DNA of 14,473 nt from Bacteroidia bacterium (GTDB taxonomy: Bacteria; Bacteroidota; Bacteroidia; NS11-12g; UBA9320). The position numbers and the translations under genes were made by a program. Shown here one piece after another: positions 1 to 7,480 of the stretch. Within the stretch, counting starts at the first letter, position 1. Every line of letters begins with the position of its first letter. The notes beneath the pieces are model-generated. The model did no database searches and was not told the DNA's origin. It worked only from the letters and a program-made list of their open reading frames with translations. The DNA lies in contig JABDQY010000243.1 of the NCBI GenBank assembly GCA_013042025.1, positions 1-14,473 on the forward strand, written 5' to 3'.

Positions 1-117
1 ATCCCATAGAGCTTGAGATCCATGTTCACTTATAACATTAGAGACATTAATAAAGCGAGAAGTGATGCAACTAGAAATGAATATCATACCGAGTATTACA
101 TAAAAAAGCTTGCTCAT
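1..117 (-). CDS. N-terminal part of a lipoprotein, cut by the left edge
   Basis: The reverse strand reads an open frame of 39 codons from an ATG at 117-115 to the window edge. The product begins MSKLFYVILGMIFISSCITS: a short basic start, a hydrophobic stretch (residues 4-14) and a lipobox ISSC with the Cys at residue 17. This is the pattern of a signal peptidase II substrate, so the mature protein should be membrane-anchored by acylated Cys17. Only about 22 mature residues are visible and no family can be recognised. It diverges from fabI; the two starts are about 55 bases apart. The frame is too short to be obvious from length alone, but the signal peptide is typical and no competing plus-strand frame is open here. 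I am fairly sure of the gene and have no view of its function. Confidence 0.7.
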   Translation of the reverse strand, partial: MSKLFYVILGMIFISSCITSRFINVSNVISEHGSQALWD

Positions 118-143
118 TAGCGTTTAGAAATGTTTTATTTTTC

Positions 144-151
144 TAACATTG
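144..151 (+). promoter_or_regulatory. Possible -7 box for the fabI operon
   Basis: TAACATTG matches the Bacteroidota -7 consensus TAnnTTTG at all but one position. It ends 20 bases before the ATG at 172 and lies after the alternative ATG at 130. If real, it rules out the longer start. No clear -33 box is visible, so this is tentative. Confidence 0.3.
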
Positions 152-171
152 CAATGCGTAAACAAATAATT

Positions 172-972
172 ATGTCAAACAATCTACTAAAAAGGAAAAA
201 AGGAATCATTTCTGGTGCATTAGATAGTAATTCTATTGCCTGGAAAGTTGCAGAAAAGTGTGTAGAGCAAGGTGCAGAAATTGTATTAACAAATGCTCCT
301 ATCGCAATGAGAATGGGAGAAATAAACAACTTGGCAGAAAAAACAAATGCCATAATCGTTCCTTGTGATGTTACAGATAACGATCAAGTTCTTGAATTGG
401 TTGATAAATCAATGGAACATTTTGGAGGTAAGTTTGATTTTATGCTTCATTCTATTGGAATGAGTTTAAATGTACGAAAAGGACGACCATATACAGATTT
501 AAAGTACGATTGGACCCATAAAACATATGATATCTCTGCTTTGTCATTCCATAAAATGATTCAAGCATGTTATCAAAAAGACGCAATCAACGATTGGGGA
601 TCAATTCTTGGTCTTACCTATATTGCTGCTCAGCGTGTATTCCCTGATTACAGCGAAATGAGCGAAAGCAAGGCAATCTTAGAAAGCATTGCTCGTAATT
701 TTGGATATCACTATGGTAAGAAGAACAAGGTTAGAGTAAATACAATATCTCAATCTCCAACTGTAACTACTGCAGGTAGTGGTGTTAAAGGATTTGATGA
801 TTTTATTAGCTATGCAGAGAAGATGTCTCCTTTAGGAAATGCCGATGCAGAAGCATGTGCTGATTACTGCATAAGTATGTTCTCAGATTTCACAAAAATG
901 GTTACGATGCAGAACCTTTTCCACGATGGTGGTTTTAGTTTTACTGGTGTAAGCAACGAAGTGCTTCGATAA
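172..972 (+). CDS. fabI: Enoyl-[acyl-carrier-protein] reductase (NADH), FabI
   Basis: FabI reduces the trans-2-enoyl-ACP double bond, the last step of each cycle of type II fatty acid synthesis in the cytoplasm. The 266-residue product has the usual FabI length. It opens with SNNLLKRKKGIISGA, like other Bacteroidota FabI proteins, and carries the altered nucleotide-binding loop GALDSNSIAW (about residues 15-24). The catalytic pattern Tyr-(6 residues)-Lys is present as YSEMSESK (Tyr160, Lys167), with the upstream second Tyr at 150. The segment RVNTISQSP follows, and then the substrate-loop region TTAGSG. I chose the ATG at 172 rather than the in-frame ATG at 130, because the extra 14 residues do not resemble the family and a possible promoter box lies between the two. 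rimK follows 9 bases after the stop, so the two are probably cotranscribed. Identification is firm; the exact start is slightly less so. Confidence 0.95.
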   Translation: MSNNLLKRKKGIISGALDSNSIAWKVAEKCVEQGAEIVLTNAPIAMRMGEINNLAEKTNAIIVPCDVTDNDQVLELVDKSMEHFGGKFDFMLHSIGMSLNVRKGRPYTDLKYDWTHKTYDISALSFHKMIQACYQKDAINDWGSILGLTYIAAQRVFPDYSEMSESKAILESIARNFGYHYGKKNKVRVNTISQSPTVTTAGSGVKGFDDFISYAEKMSPLGNADAEACADYCISMFSDFTKMVTMQNLFHDGGFSFTGVSNEVLR

Positions 973-981
973 GAAAGACCA

Positions 982-1857
982 ATGAAAATTGCTGTTCTAT
1001 CAAGAAATCCGAAACTTTATTCAACCCAAAGAATAGTTGAAGCGGGTGAACATAGAAATCATGAAATGGTGGTCTTAGATCATTTAAAATGTGATATTCT
1101 GATTGAAAAGAAAAAGCCTCAACTCTTTTACAAAGGAGAACCTCTATTAGATATTGATGCAGTTATTCCAAGAATAGGTGCATCTGTTACCTTCTACGGA
1201 ACTGCAGTTGTTCGTCAATTTGAGATGATGAAGGTATTTACTACTACCGAATCTCAAGCATTGGTGCGTTCAAGAGATAAACTTCGCTCTTTGCAAATAT
1301 TATCTCGTTCTGGAATTAACTTACCGAAAACCGCTTTCACTGATTTTTCCAAAGATCCAGATAGTCTCATTTCCAAAGTTGGAGGACCTCCAGTAATTAT
1401 TAAATTGCTAGAAGGTACTCAAGGTGTAGGTGTGTTATTAGCGGAAACAAAAAGTGCTGCTCATTCGGTATTAGAAGCTTTTCAAGGACTAAATGCACGA
1501 GTAATGGTGCAAGAATTCATCAAAGAATCTGGTGGTGCAGATATTCGAGCATTTGTAATAGACGGAGTTGTAGTTGGTGCTATGAAGCGACAAGGTAAAG
1601 AAGGTGAATTTAGAAGCAATCTTCACCGAGGAGGAAGTGCTAGCATTATTGAGCTATCGGAAGATGAAGAAAACACAGCGTTAAAAGCAGCTAAAGTTTT
1701 AGGATTAGGAATAGCTGGTGTTGATATGTTACAATCCTCTTCCGGCCCTAAGGTAATGGAAGTTAACTCGTCTCCAGGACTTGAAGGAATTGAGAAAGCA
1801 ACAGGTAAAGACATTGCTAAAGCTATTATTAGATATATCGAAAGAAATATAGATTAA
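982..1857 (+). CDS. rimK: RimK family alpha-L-glutamate ligase (ATP-grasp)
   Basis: RimK enzymes use ATP to add glutamate residues to a C-terminus, classically that of ribosomal protein S6, and can also make poly-alpha-glutamate. The 291-residue product shows the family order. An N-terminal domain contains AVIPRIGAS (about 60-68), followed by RDK (98-100). The ATP-grasp Lys141 begins KLLEGTQGVGV. QEFI lies at 177-180, ADIRAFVIDG at 187-195, and the SNLHRGG stretch near 212-218. Metal ligands are Asp248 (GVDML) and Glu260/Asn262 (MEVNSSPG). All expected catalytic residues appear intact, so an active ligase is likely. It sits 9 bases after fabI and 7 bases before an AstE/AspA-like hydrolase, suggesting one transcript. 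The actual substrate cannot be read from the sequence: S6, another protein tail, or a small molecule are all possible. Confidence 0.95.
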   Translation: MKIAVLSRNPKLYSTQRIVEAGEHRNHEMVVLDHLKCDILIEKKKPQLFYKGEPLLDIDAVIPRIGASVTFYGTAVVRQFEMMKVFTTTESQALVRSRDKLRSLQILSRSGINLPKTAFTDFSKDPDSLISKVGGPPVIIKLLEGTQGVGVLLAETKSAAHSVLEAFQGLNARVMVQEFIKESGGADIRAFVIDGVVVGAMKRQGKEGEFRSNLHRGGSASIIELSEDEENTALKAAKVLGLGIAGVDMLQSSSGPKVMEVNSSPGLEGIEKATGKDIAKAIIRYIERNID

Positions 1858-1864
1858 AACTCTA

Positions 1865-2815
1865 TTGAATATACTTAACCAAGAAATTGGCTACGGCCGC
1901 ACTAAATTAAACCTAGACATTGCTAAATTGCATACGGGAACTCGTCTCGAAGTACCTGTAATCATTGAAAGATCCAAAAAACCTGGCCCAACCTTACTTT
2001 TAATTGCCGGTATTCATGGAAATGAGGTGAACGGAGTGGAAATTGTTCGACAGATTATAAGTGCAAAATACAACAAGCCTACCTGTGGAACGGTTATTTG
2101 CATACCCGTTGTAAATGTCTTTGGATTCCTAAATCAGAAAAGACAATTTCCTGATGGTCGTGACCTCAATAGAGTATTTCCAGGCAGCAAGAAAGGATCT
2201 CTTGCATCTCGCTTTGCATATGCTATAATGCAGCATATTGTTCCAGTTGTAGATTATATAATCGATTACCATACTGGAGGCGATAGCAGGTTTAATTATT
2301 CTCAAATTCGCATTGATAAGAATGATAACGAGTGTTTAGAACTTGCTAAAATTTTTGGTTCTCGTTTCATTCTACACTCTAAAAACAGGGATAAATCGTT
2401 CCGAAAATCGGCGACAGATCTCGGTAAAAAAGTTCTACTTTTTGAAGGTGGTCGATCTTTGTATTTAGACAAAATGGTTACTAAAAGTGCAATTGAAGGT
2501 ACATTAAAAGTGATGCATCACTTGAAAATTAGAGATTTTGAGGAAGAAATAAGCACTATGCCTACTGAAGAAAATCATCACATCATCACTAAATCAGTTT
2601 GGCTTAGAGCAAACCGATCTGGGATGTATCGTAAGATTCCTAGACTAGGTCAATATGTCGAAAAGGGGCAGCTAATCGGAACAATATCAGACCCTTACGG
2701 TAATTTTGAAAAACCCGTAAAAGCAACTACCAACGGATTTATAATCTGTTCTAACCAAGCATCTTTAGTTAATCAAGGTGATGCCTTGGTGCATATTGGA
2801 ATAACAGAAGACTAA
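1865..2815 (+). CDS. Succinylglutamate desuccinylase/aspartoacylase family zinc hydrolase (M14-like)
   Basis: The 316-residue protein belongs to the AstE/AspA branch of the M14-like zinc hydrolases, which cleave amide bonds next to acidic amino acids. The zinc site is visible as HGNE (His51, Glu54) with the third ligand His136 in DYHTGG. DLNRVFPG (100-107) is the family Arg motif, and Glu194 in LFEGG is the expected general base. The last ~80 residues (LGQYVEKGQLIG ... GDALVHIG) look like the small lipoyl-like barrel often found at the end of this family. The only plausible start is a TTG at 1865: the frame is closed by a TAG at 1850 and no in-frame ATG lies near the family N-terminus. The gene begins 7 bases after rimK and is probably cotranscribed. 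True AstE belongs to the arginine succinyltransferase pathway, of which no other gene is seen here. A role in removing glutamates or deacylating a RimK-related product is an inference. Confidence 0.88.
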   Translation: MNILNQEIGYGRTKLNLDIAKLHTGTRLEVPVIIERSKKPGPTLLLIAGIHGNEVNGVEIVRQIISAKYNKPTCGTVICIPVVNVFGFLNQKRQFPDGRDLNRVFPGSKKGSLASRFAYAIMQHIVPVVDYIIDYHTGGDSRFNYSQIRIDKNDNECLELAKIFGSRFILHSKNRDKSFRKSATDLGKKVLLFEGGRSLYLDKMVTKSAIEGTLKVMHHLKIRDFEEEISTMPTEENHHIITKSVWLRANRSGMYRKIPRLGQYVEKGQLIGTISDPYGNFEKPVKATTNGFIICSNQASLVNQGDALVHIGITED

Positions 2816-2849
2816 ATCAAATTCTGTTTATTTGTGTAAACCTAAACAC

Positions 2850-3530
2850 ATGGCGTATTCAGATAATTTAGACCATCTACCCCAAAATGCTCTGCAGCTC
2901 ATTCTTCAAAGTGGTAAATTTGGAATTAGAGGAGCAAAACGTTTATTCTCTATAGGATTTCTTTTTGGATTTTGTAACCTTCTGCTAATTACCTATGGAT
3001 TTTATAACTATTTTGGTAAACATTCAGAAAGCATTAATGGTCTTTATCTAATGCTACTTTTTGCAGTCGGTATTTTGTTTACAGGATTTGCACTATATCG
3101 AGCCTATCAGTTTGTTTTAGTAGAGATTTTTGGATACGCATATCAACAATCCAGTGGATTATTTCACAGATTGAGTGAGGTTATTATAGACAATTCAGAG
3201 AAAGTTGTAAATCAATCAAACGATAGTCAATTTTCAAAAGCATTTGACTATGCAAGTGTGTTGAAAGAAAAATTTGATCGAGCTCCTAGATTTGTTTCCA
3301 AAGCAGTTTCATTTCTATTGAATAAAATTCCGTTAGCAGGAATGGTAAAGAATGTTCAATCTGAATTAGCTGAAGGAAATAAAGAAGAAGCTAGTTCTCA
3401 TCTGTATAATGAGATGGATACATTTATAACTCAAAATATATTTGGATCTAATAACACCAAGTGGGTATACTGGTTGCTGCCATTGAATATAGCAGTTATG
3501 CTTGCAATTGTATTTTTAAAATTGTCATAA
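2850..3530 (+). CDS. Hypothetical membrane protein with three predicted membrane helices
   Basis: I do not recognise this 226-residue protein. Two hydrophobic helices lie near residues 33-55 and 63-84. A ~115-residue hydrophilic region rich in Lys, Glu, Asn and Ser follows, and a third helix sits at the extreme C-terminus (about 205-223, in WVYWLLPLNIAVMLAIVFL). This arrangement suggests an inner-membrane protein with its soluble middle part on one face. A longer frame could start at a TTG at 2832, but the ATG at 2850 is more likely. It follows the hydrolase gene by 34 bases. A poor match to a -7 box (TTTATTTG, 2827-2834) could give it some independent expression. The next gene has its own promoter and is secreted, so this gene probably ends the fabI-rimK run. 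No catalytic motif is visible. Confidence 0.8.
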   Translation: MAYSDNLDHLPQNALQLILQSGKFGIRGAKRLFSIGFLFGFCNLLLITYGFYNYFGKHSESINGLYLMLLFAVGILFTGFALYRAYQFVLVEIFGYAYQQSSGLFHRLSEVIIDNSEKVVNQSNDSQFSKAFDYASVLKEKFDRAPRFVSKAVSFLLNKIPLAGMVKNVQSELAEGNKEEASSHLYNEMDTFITQNIFGSNNTKWVYWLLPLNIAVMLAIVFLKLS

Positions 3531-3565
3531 CACTTAATCCCACGTTTCATTCGATTTTGTTTCTG

Positions 3566-3573
3566 TATATTTG
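3566..3573 (+). promoter_or_regulatory. Bacteroidota -7 promoter box before the 3601 gene
   Basis: TATATTTG is a perfect match to TAnnTTTG. It ends 27 bases before the ATG at 3601, giving a leader of roughly 20 bases, and it overlaps the alternative TTG at 3571, arguing against that start. A weak -33 candidate (TTTC at 3545-3548) lies 17 bases upstream of the box. Confidence 0.6.
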
Positions 3574-3600
3574 AGACAATTACAACATTCTAACCCTATT

Positions 3601-4614
3601 ATGATTTTGAGAAAGTATCTATTTATTTCATTTTTTTGCTGTTTTAGCTTAACAACCCTAGCTCAAGTTACTGCTCCTGCAATCAATTGTTCCACCGTGT
3701 TTTTTACCGTTAACGTAAAAGGACAAATTCAGCAATGGAGTTTGCTTGGAGATACTGTAGTTGGAGGTGATGTTGTCCTTAATAACTGCGGAAGAAGTAT
3801 TGCATATTGTGGGGAGAATAATTCCCAATTTTATGCCGTAAACCCTCAAAAAAATGGAGTAATTTTTCAAAACTCAGACACCAGTTGGGCCAACCTTTAT
3901 GGAGATATTAAATTGGTTAATGGTGGAGGACATTTGAACGACATCTTTTTTATGGGCAATGAGGGTGGAAAAAACAATGTTTTGTTTTATTTCAATGGAA
4001 AGAGTTTAGAAGTAGTAGAAAGATTTGAAGACCAAATAATATCATCAGCTGACGTTGCAGTGGACAATCAAGGACAAGCATGGATATTTATTGGTGATGA
4101 TTTATCAAACAACACACATATTAAAGTGTATAGCAGAAAAGGTTTAGTTAAATCATATAACCTTACAATGAACTCTAAACATATCTATGGTTCTTTCTTT
4201 TTAAATGACGTGCTTTACTTGGGTATGGGTGCTCGAGGTTTAAACCCCAATACAATTACGCCAGTACTGATAAAAGGAGATAAAGTTGAACTTGGAAGTC
4301 CGGTTAACTTTGATGGAACCAACATGCACGACATGGCAAGTTGCAATAATGGAGAAGATAATTCTACTTCAGATATTAAGAAAATGCTAGATCACAATAT
4401 CAGTATTTATCCCAATCCTACAACAGGACATGTAAATGTAGTTTCAGATGAAGAAATTCTCTTAATTGAAATGTATGACGCTAATGGAAAGAAACTGCTC
4501 GATGCTAGAAATCAAACATCAATCGATTTGAATAATGAAGCTTCAGGACAGTACTACATCCGTGTTCATACTGCTTCTGGCAAATATAACAAAACAGTAA
4601 TCAAGATAGACTAA
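3601..4614 (+). CDS. Secreted protein with T9SS type A C-terminal sorting domain
   Basis: The product has 337 residues and a clear Sec signal peptide at 1-22, ending LTTLAQ. The last ~72 residues (about 266-337) form a T9SS type A sorting domain: it opens ISIYPNPTTG, continues with a YDANGK segment, and ends YYIRVHTASG followed by a short Lys-Ile tail. The protein should cross the inner membrane by Sec and the outer membrane by the type IX machinery, then be released or anchored at the surface. The middle part is a series of short beta-rich stretches with Gly-Asp/Asn turns (for example AWIFIGDD, LYLGMGARG), compatible with a beta-propeller, but no named family is recognisable. The ATG at 3601 was chosen over a TTG at 3571 because it gives a standard signal peptide. 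It converges on the S46 peptidase gene with only 4 bases between the two stop codons. Confidence 0.88.
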   Translation: MILRKYLFISFFCCFSLTTLAQVTAPAINCSTVFFTVNVKGQIQQWSLLGDTVVGGDVVLNNCGRSIAYCGENNSQFYAVNPQKNGVIFQNSDTSWANLYGDIKLVNGGGHLNDIFFMGNEGGKNNVLFYFNGKSLEVVERFEDQIISSADVAVDNQGQAWIFIGDDLSNNTHIKVYSRKGLVKSYNLTMNSKHIYGSFFLNDVLYLGMGARGLNPNTITPVLIKGDKVELGSPVNFDGTNMHDMASCNNGEDNSTSDIKKMLDHNISIYPNPTTGHVNVVSDEEILLIEMYDANGKKLLDARNQTSIDLNNEASGQYYIRVHTASGKYNKTVIKID

Positions 4615-4618
4615 CGTA

Positions 4619-6742
4619 TTAAAGCTCTACTCCCATTTCAGCGAGCACTTCATCTGCTCCACCAAAATATTTCATCACGTATAAAACGTAGCGGATATCC
4701 ACTCCAATCGAGCGACTATAGCTTTGATTCCAAGCATAATCATTAATAGTAGCTGTATACGCTCTATCAAAATTTACACCTACAATTCTTCCATTTCCAT
4801 CCATAATCGGACTTCCACTATTCCCTCCAGTTGTATCCATGTTGTACAAGAATGCAACTACAACTGAATTATGCTGCGGATGTTTTAAAACATCAGCTGG
4901 TTGGGTTTTCTGTAATTTTTCAATGAACTCAGGCTGCAAGAAGTAATCTTTATTATCAGACCCTATACTCTTTTCTAAAATCCCTTCTATCGTTGTAAAT
5001 GGACTGAAAACAACAGCATCCTCAGGCTCATAACCACTAACATAACCATATGTAAATCGCAAAGTTGAATTTGCATCGGGTACAAATACATCTCCATTTA
5101 GTTCCATTTCAAGATCGTTAAATCGTGGTATTATTTCATTGATTCCAGCATTAACCTCATTCATCTCACCTCTCATCTTAGAAAATACTTGGTTTATGTC
5201 TGCAGCAAATTTCACTAACTCCGATTTGTTTTTGAAAAACTTCTTTGGTTTCTTATCTAATGCAAATGCTCCATTTGCACTTTTAGCCAATCCTGATTTG
5301 TCAAACATAATCTCAGCACAATTCCTAATCTCAGCTTGAGTATAGTCTTCAATTCTACTAGTAAATACTTCTCTTAATTCAGGATTTGAAGTTTGAGATA
5401 AGCGGTAAAATAATTCTGTAAATAAGGTTTTATCCAACGATTCATTATTCCCTATCCCGAAATAGGTGCCAAATGATTTTCTAACGTCTTGTTTATTACT
5501 ATCGAGCAAAGTATTCACCTCACTCTTTGTCATATTAGCAAACCTATTATTATAACTGGAGATTGTTGCTGCTGCACTAAACACACCTGTTCCATACAAC
5601 TGGTTTAAATACAAGTAATCTGTAATAAGTTTGAACTTTCGTTCATATAATTCTTTGTTTTTATCAAACAAAGGAACATACGACTTTAAATCAATATTGC
5701 TTTCCGCATATTCTTTAAGATATGCTTGATCGTTGTAAGTTCTTTCGATTACATCTGTACGTTGCAAACCTTGCATTTTACCTTTAAAGTTCTTTGATGT
5801 ATTGCTCAAGCTAGCTAAGGTTCCACTATACTTTAATTGTTGGCCAACATCATTTCCAGCATGCTCTTTAATCGCATCTATTTTGTAATCAAACCAATCT
5901 GCTATAATAGGAAGTACATAGTCATTTTGATATGTTAGAAACTCTGCAGTTTGATTTCTGTATGTTCTTCCTGGATAACCGAGAATAAACGTAAAGTCAC
6001 CATCTTTAGTTCCTGCTGGATTTACTTCTAAGAATTTTTCTGGTGCATACGGTTTTCCATTCTCATAAGCACGAACTATTGAAAAATCGCCATTGTGTCT
6101 TGGCCATTCCCAATTATCTGTCTCTCCTCCAAATTTCCCTATGTTCTTTGGTGGCACATAGACCAAACGTACATCATTCAGCATTTTGTATCTGAATAAA
6201 GTGTATGATTTACCCACCAACATTTCGGAGATTTCTATTGTTAAATCTTTAAACTTGGCTTCTTCTTCTTCAATGATTGAAGCAATGTTTTCCTTTATCT
6301 TAGTCTGCTTTTCAATTGCATTTGAAATCTCATCCACTCCTTCAAGAACTTCTGTAGAAACATCTTTAAAAGAACGTGTAATCTTACATGGAAGTGAAGT
6401 CTTTATTTCTTGGTCATTGGTTTCGGCATAAAATCCATTTTCAAGGTGATTTTGCTCTGGTGTACTAGCCGAAGCAACCGCACTGAAAACACAATGGTGA
6501 TTTGTGATGATTAATCCTTCATTGGAAATAAAAGAACCTGTGCAACCTCCAAGTCTTACAAGTGCATTTACCAAACTCGGTTTTGACTCGTTGTAAATTT
6601 CATCAACTCCAATTTTTAAACCTGCTTTCTTTAAATCTAGTTTAGATAAATGACTCATAGGGAAGATTCCTTCTTCCGCCACATCAGACTTGAATGAGAA
6701 CAAGATTGTTCCCAATAATAAAATTAGTATACTTTTTTTCAT
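4619..6742 (-). CDS. S46 family dipeptidyl peptidase, DPP11-like (Asp/Glu-specific)
   Basis: S46 enzymes are periplasmic serine exopeptidases that remove dipeptides from peptide N-termini, feeding amino-acid catabolism. The 707-residue product has family length and a hydrophobic signal peptide (about 1-17). The triad can be placed as the His pair in TNHHC (82-83, probably His83), Asp219 in WPRHNGDFS, and Ser642 in GGNSGSP. Eighteen residues after the Ser is Arg660 (VNFDR). In Porphyromonas gingivalis this position is Arg in DPP11, which prefers Asp/Glu at P1, and Gly in DPP7, which prefers hydrophobic residues. An acidic-specific DPP11-type enzyme is therefore the better call. The gene starts 6 bases after the MlaF-like ATPase gene and is probably the last gene of that operon. 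Family assignment is firm; the specificity is inferred from one residue. Confidence 0.93.
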   Translation of the reverse strand: MKKSILILLLGTILFSFKSDVAEEGIFPMSHLSKLDLKKAGLKIGVDEIYNESKPSLVNALVRLGGCTGSFISNEGLIITNHHCVFSAVASASTPEQNHLENGFYAETNDQEIKTSLPCKITRSFKDVSTEVLEGVDEISNAIEKQTKIKENIASIIEEEEAKFKDLTIEISEMLVGKSYTLFRYKMLNDVRLVYVPPKNIGKFGGETDNWEWPRHNGDFSIVRAYENGKPYAPEKFLEVNPAGTKDGDFTFILGYPGRTYRNQTAEFLTYQNDYVLPIIADWFDYKIDAIKEHAGNDVGQQLKYSGTLASLSNTSKNFKGKMQGLQRTDVIERTYNDQAYLKEYAESNIDLKSYVPLFDKNKELYERKFKLITDYLYLNQLYGTGVFSAAATISSYNNRFANMTKSEVNTLLDSNKQDVRKSFGTYFGIGNNESLDKTLFTELFYRLSQTSNPELREVFTSRIEDYTQAEIRNCAEIMFDKSGLAKSANGAFALDKKPKKFFKNKSELVKFAADINQVFSKMRGEMNEVNAGINEIIPRFNDLEMELNGDVFVPDANSTLRFTYGYVSGYEPEDAVVFSPFTTIEGILEKSIGSDNKDYFLQPEFIEKLQKTQPADVLKHPQHNSVVVAFLYNMDTTGGNSGSPIMDGNGRIVGVNFDRAYTATINDYAWNQSYSRSIGVDIRYVLYVMKYFGGADEVLAEMGVEL

Positions 6743-6748
6743 GTAAAT

Positions 6749-7480
6749 CTATTTAAAATAAGACGCCTGGATAAACTTCGTAAGTTTCTCATTACCACAC
6801 GTGTTTATATCTCGAACTTTACCTTGCCATTCATTCGAGCCTTCAAAGATAAAAATAACATCGTCTCCAATATCAAAGACGGTCTTCATATCATGGGTAT
6901 TTATAATTGTTGTGATATTAAACTCCTCTGTAATTTGCTTAAGTAATTCATCGATTACACGTGAGGTAACTGGGTCTAAACCAGAATTTGGTTCATCGCA
7001 AAACAAATATTTAATATCGAGGGCAATTGCTCGTGCAATTCCTACCCTTTTTTTCATTCCACCGCTTATTTCAGCCGGAAACTTATCATTTACACCCGGC
7101 AAATTCACTTGTTCCAAACAAAAGTTTACCCTATCATGCCTTTCTGCAGGTGTCATTTTAGTAAACATTTTTATAGCAAACTCAACGTTTTGTTCAACGG
7201 TTAGTGAATCAAAAAGAGCTGTTCCTTGGAACAACATTCCAATTTCCCTTCGAACATCTCGCATTTCTTTATAGGAAAGATTGGTAAAATCCCTGTTGTC
7301 ATAAACAATGTGTCCTTCTGTAGGTTCTATTAAACCTACCATACATTTCATAAGCACACTCTTACCGCTACCACTGGCACCAATAACAAGGTTTGTTTTT
7401 CCAGCCTCAAATTTGGTAGAAATACCTTTTAGTATTTCCACCCCATCAAAACTTTTTCGTATGTCTCTAACTTCTATCAC
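6749..7480 (-). CDS. MlaF-type ABC transporter ATP-binding protein
   Basis: This 243-residue ATPase would energise the adjacent MlaE-type permease, probably moving phospholipids between the inner and outer membranes. Visible ABC motifs are Walker A GASGSGKS (34-41), Q-loop Gln85, signature ISGGM (138-142, followed by KKRVGIARA), Walker B ending CDEP (161-164) with catalytic Glu163, the NSGLDP D-loop, and the switch His196 (THD). The KKRVGIARA and CDEPNSGLDP forms are typical of the Mla/Mkl (MCE-associated) ATPases. The start is GTG at 7480, whose last two bases belong to the permease stop (GTGA overlap), implying translational coupling. The S46 peptidase follows 6 bases downstream. No MCE-domain (MlaD) gene is seen beside the pair. 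Confidence 0.92.
   Translation of the reverse strand: MIEVRDIRKSFDGVEILKGISTKFEAGKTNLVIGASGSGKSVLMKCMVGLIEPTEGHIVYDNRDFTNLSYKEMRDVRREIGMLFQGTALFDSLTVEQNVEFAIKMFTKMTPAERHDRVNFCLEQVNLPGVNDKFPAEISGGMKKRVGIARAIALDIKYLFCDEPNSGLDPVTSRVIDELLKQITEEFNITTIINTHDMKTVFDIGDDVIFIFEGSNEWQGKVRDINTCGNEKLTKFIQASYFK

Noticed and set aside
130..171. Longer fabI start at the ATG at 130
   Set aside because: The extra 14 residues do not fit the FabI N-terminus, and a possible -7 box lies inside the stretch.
135..353. 72-residue minus-strand frame over the start of fabI
   Set aside because: Antisense to clearly coding fabI sequence, with no recognisable motif.
1865..2815. Naming the hydrolase astE (arginine succinyltransferase pathway)
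   Set aside because: No other pathway gene is present, and the family also contains aspartoacylase-like and carboxypeptidase-like members; only the family call is supported.
6801..7274. 157-residue plus-strand frame
   Set aside because: It is fully antisense to the well-supported MlaF-type ATPase and has Ser/Ile/Phe-rich composition typical of a shadow frame.
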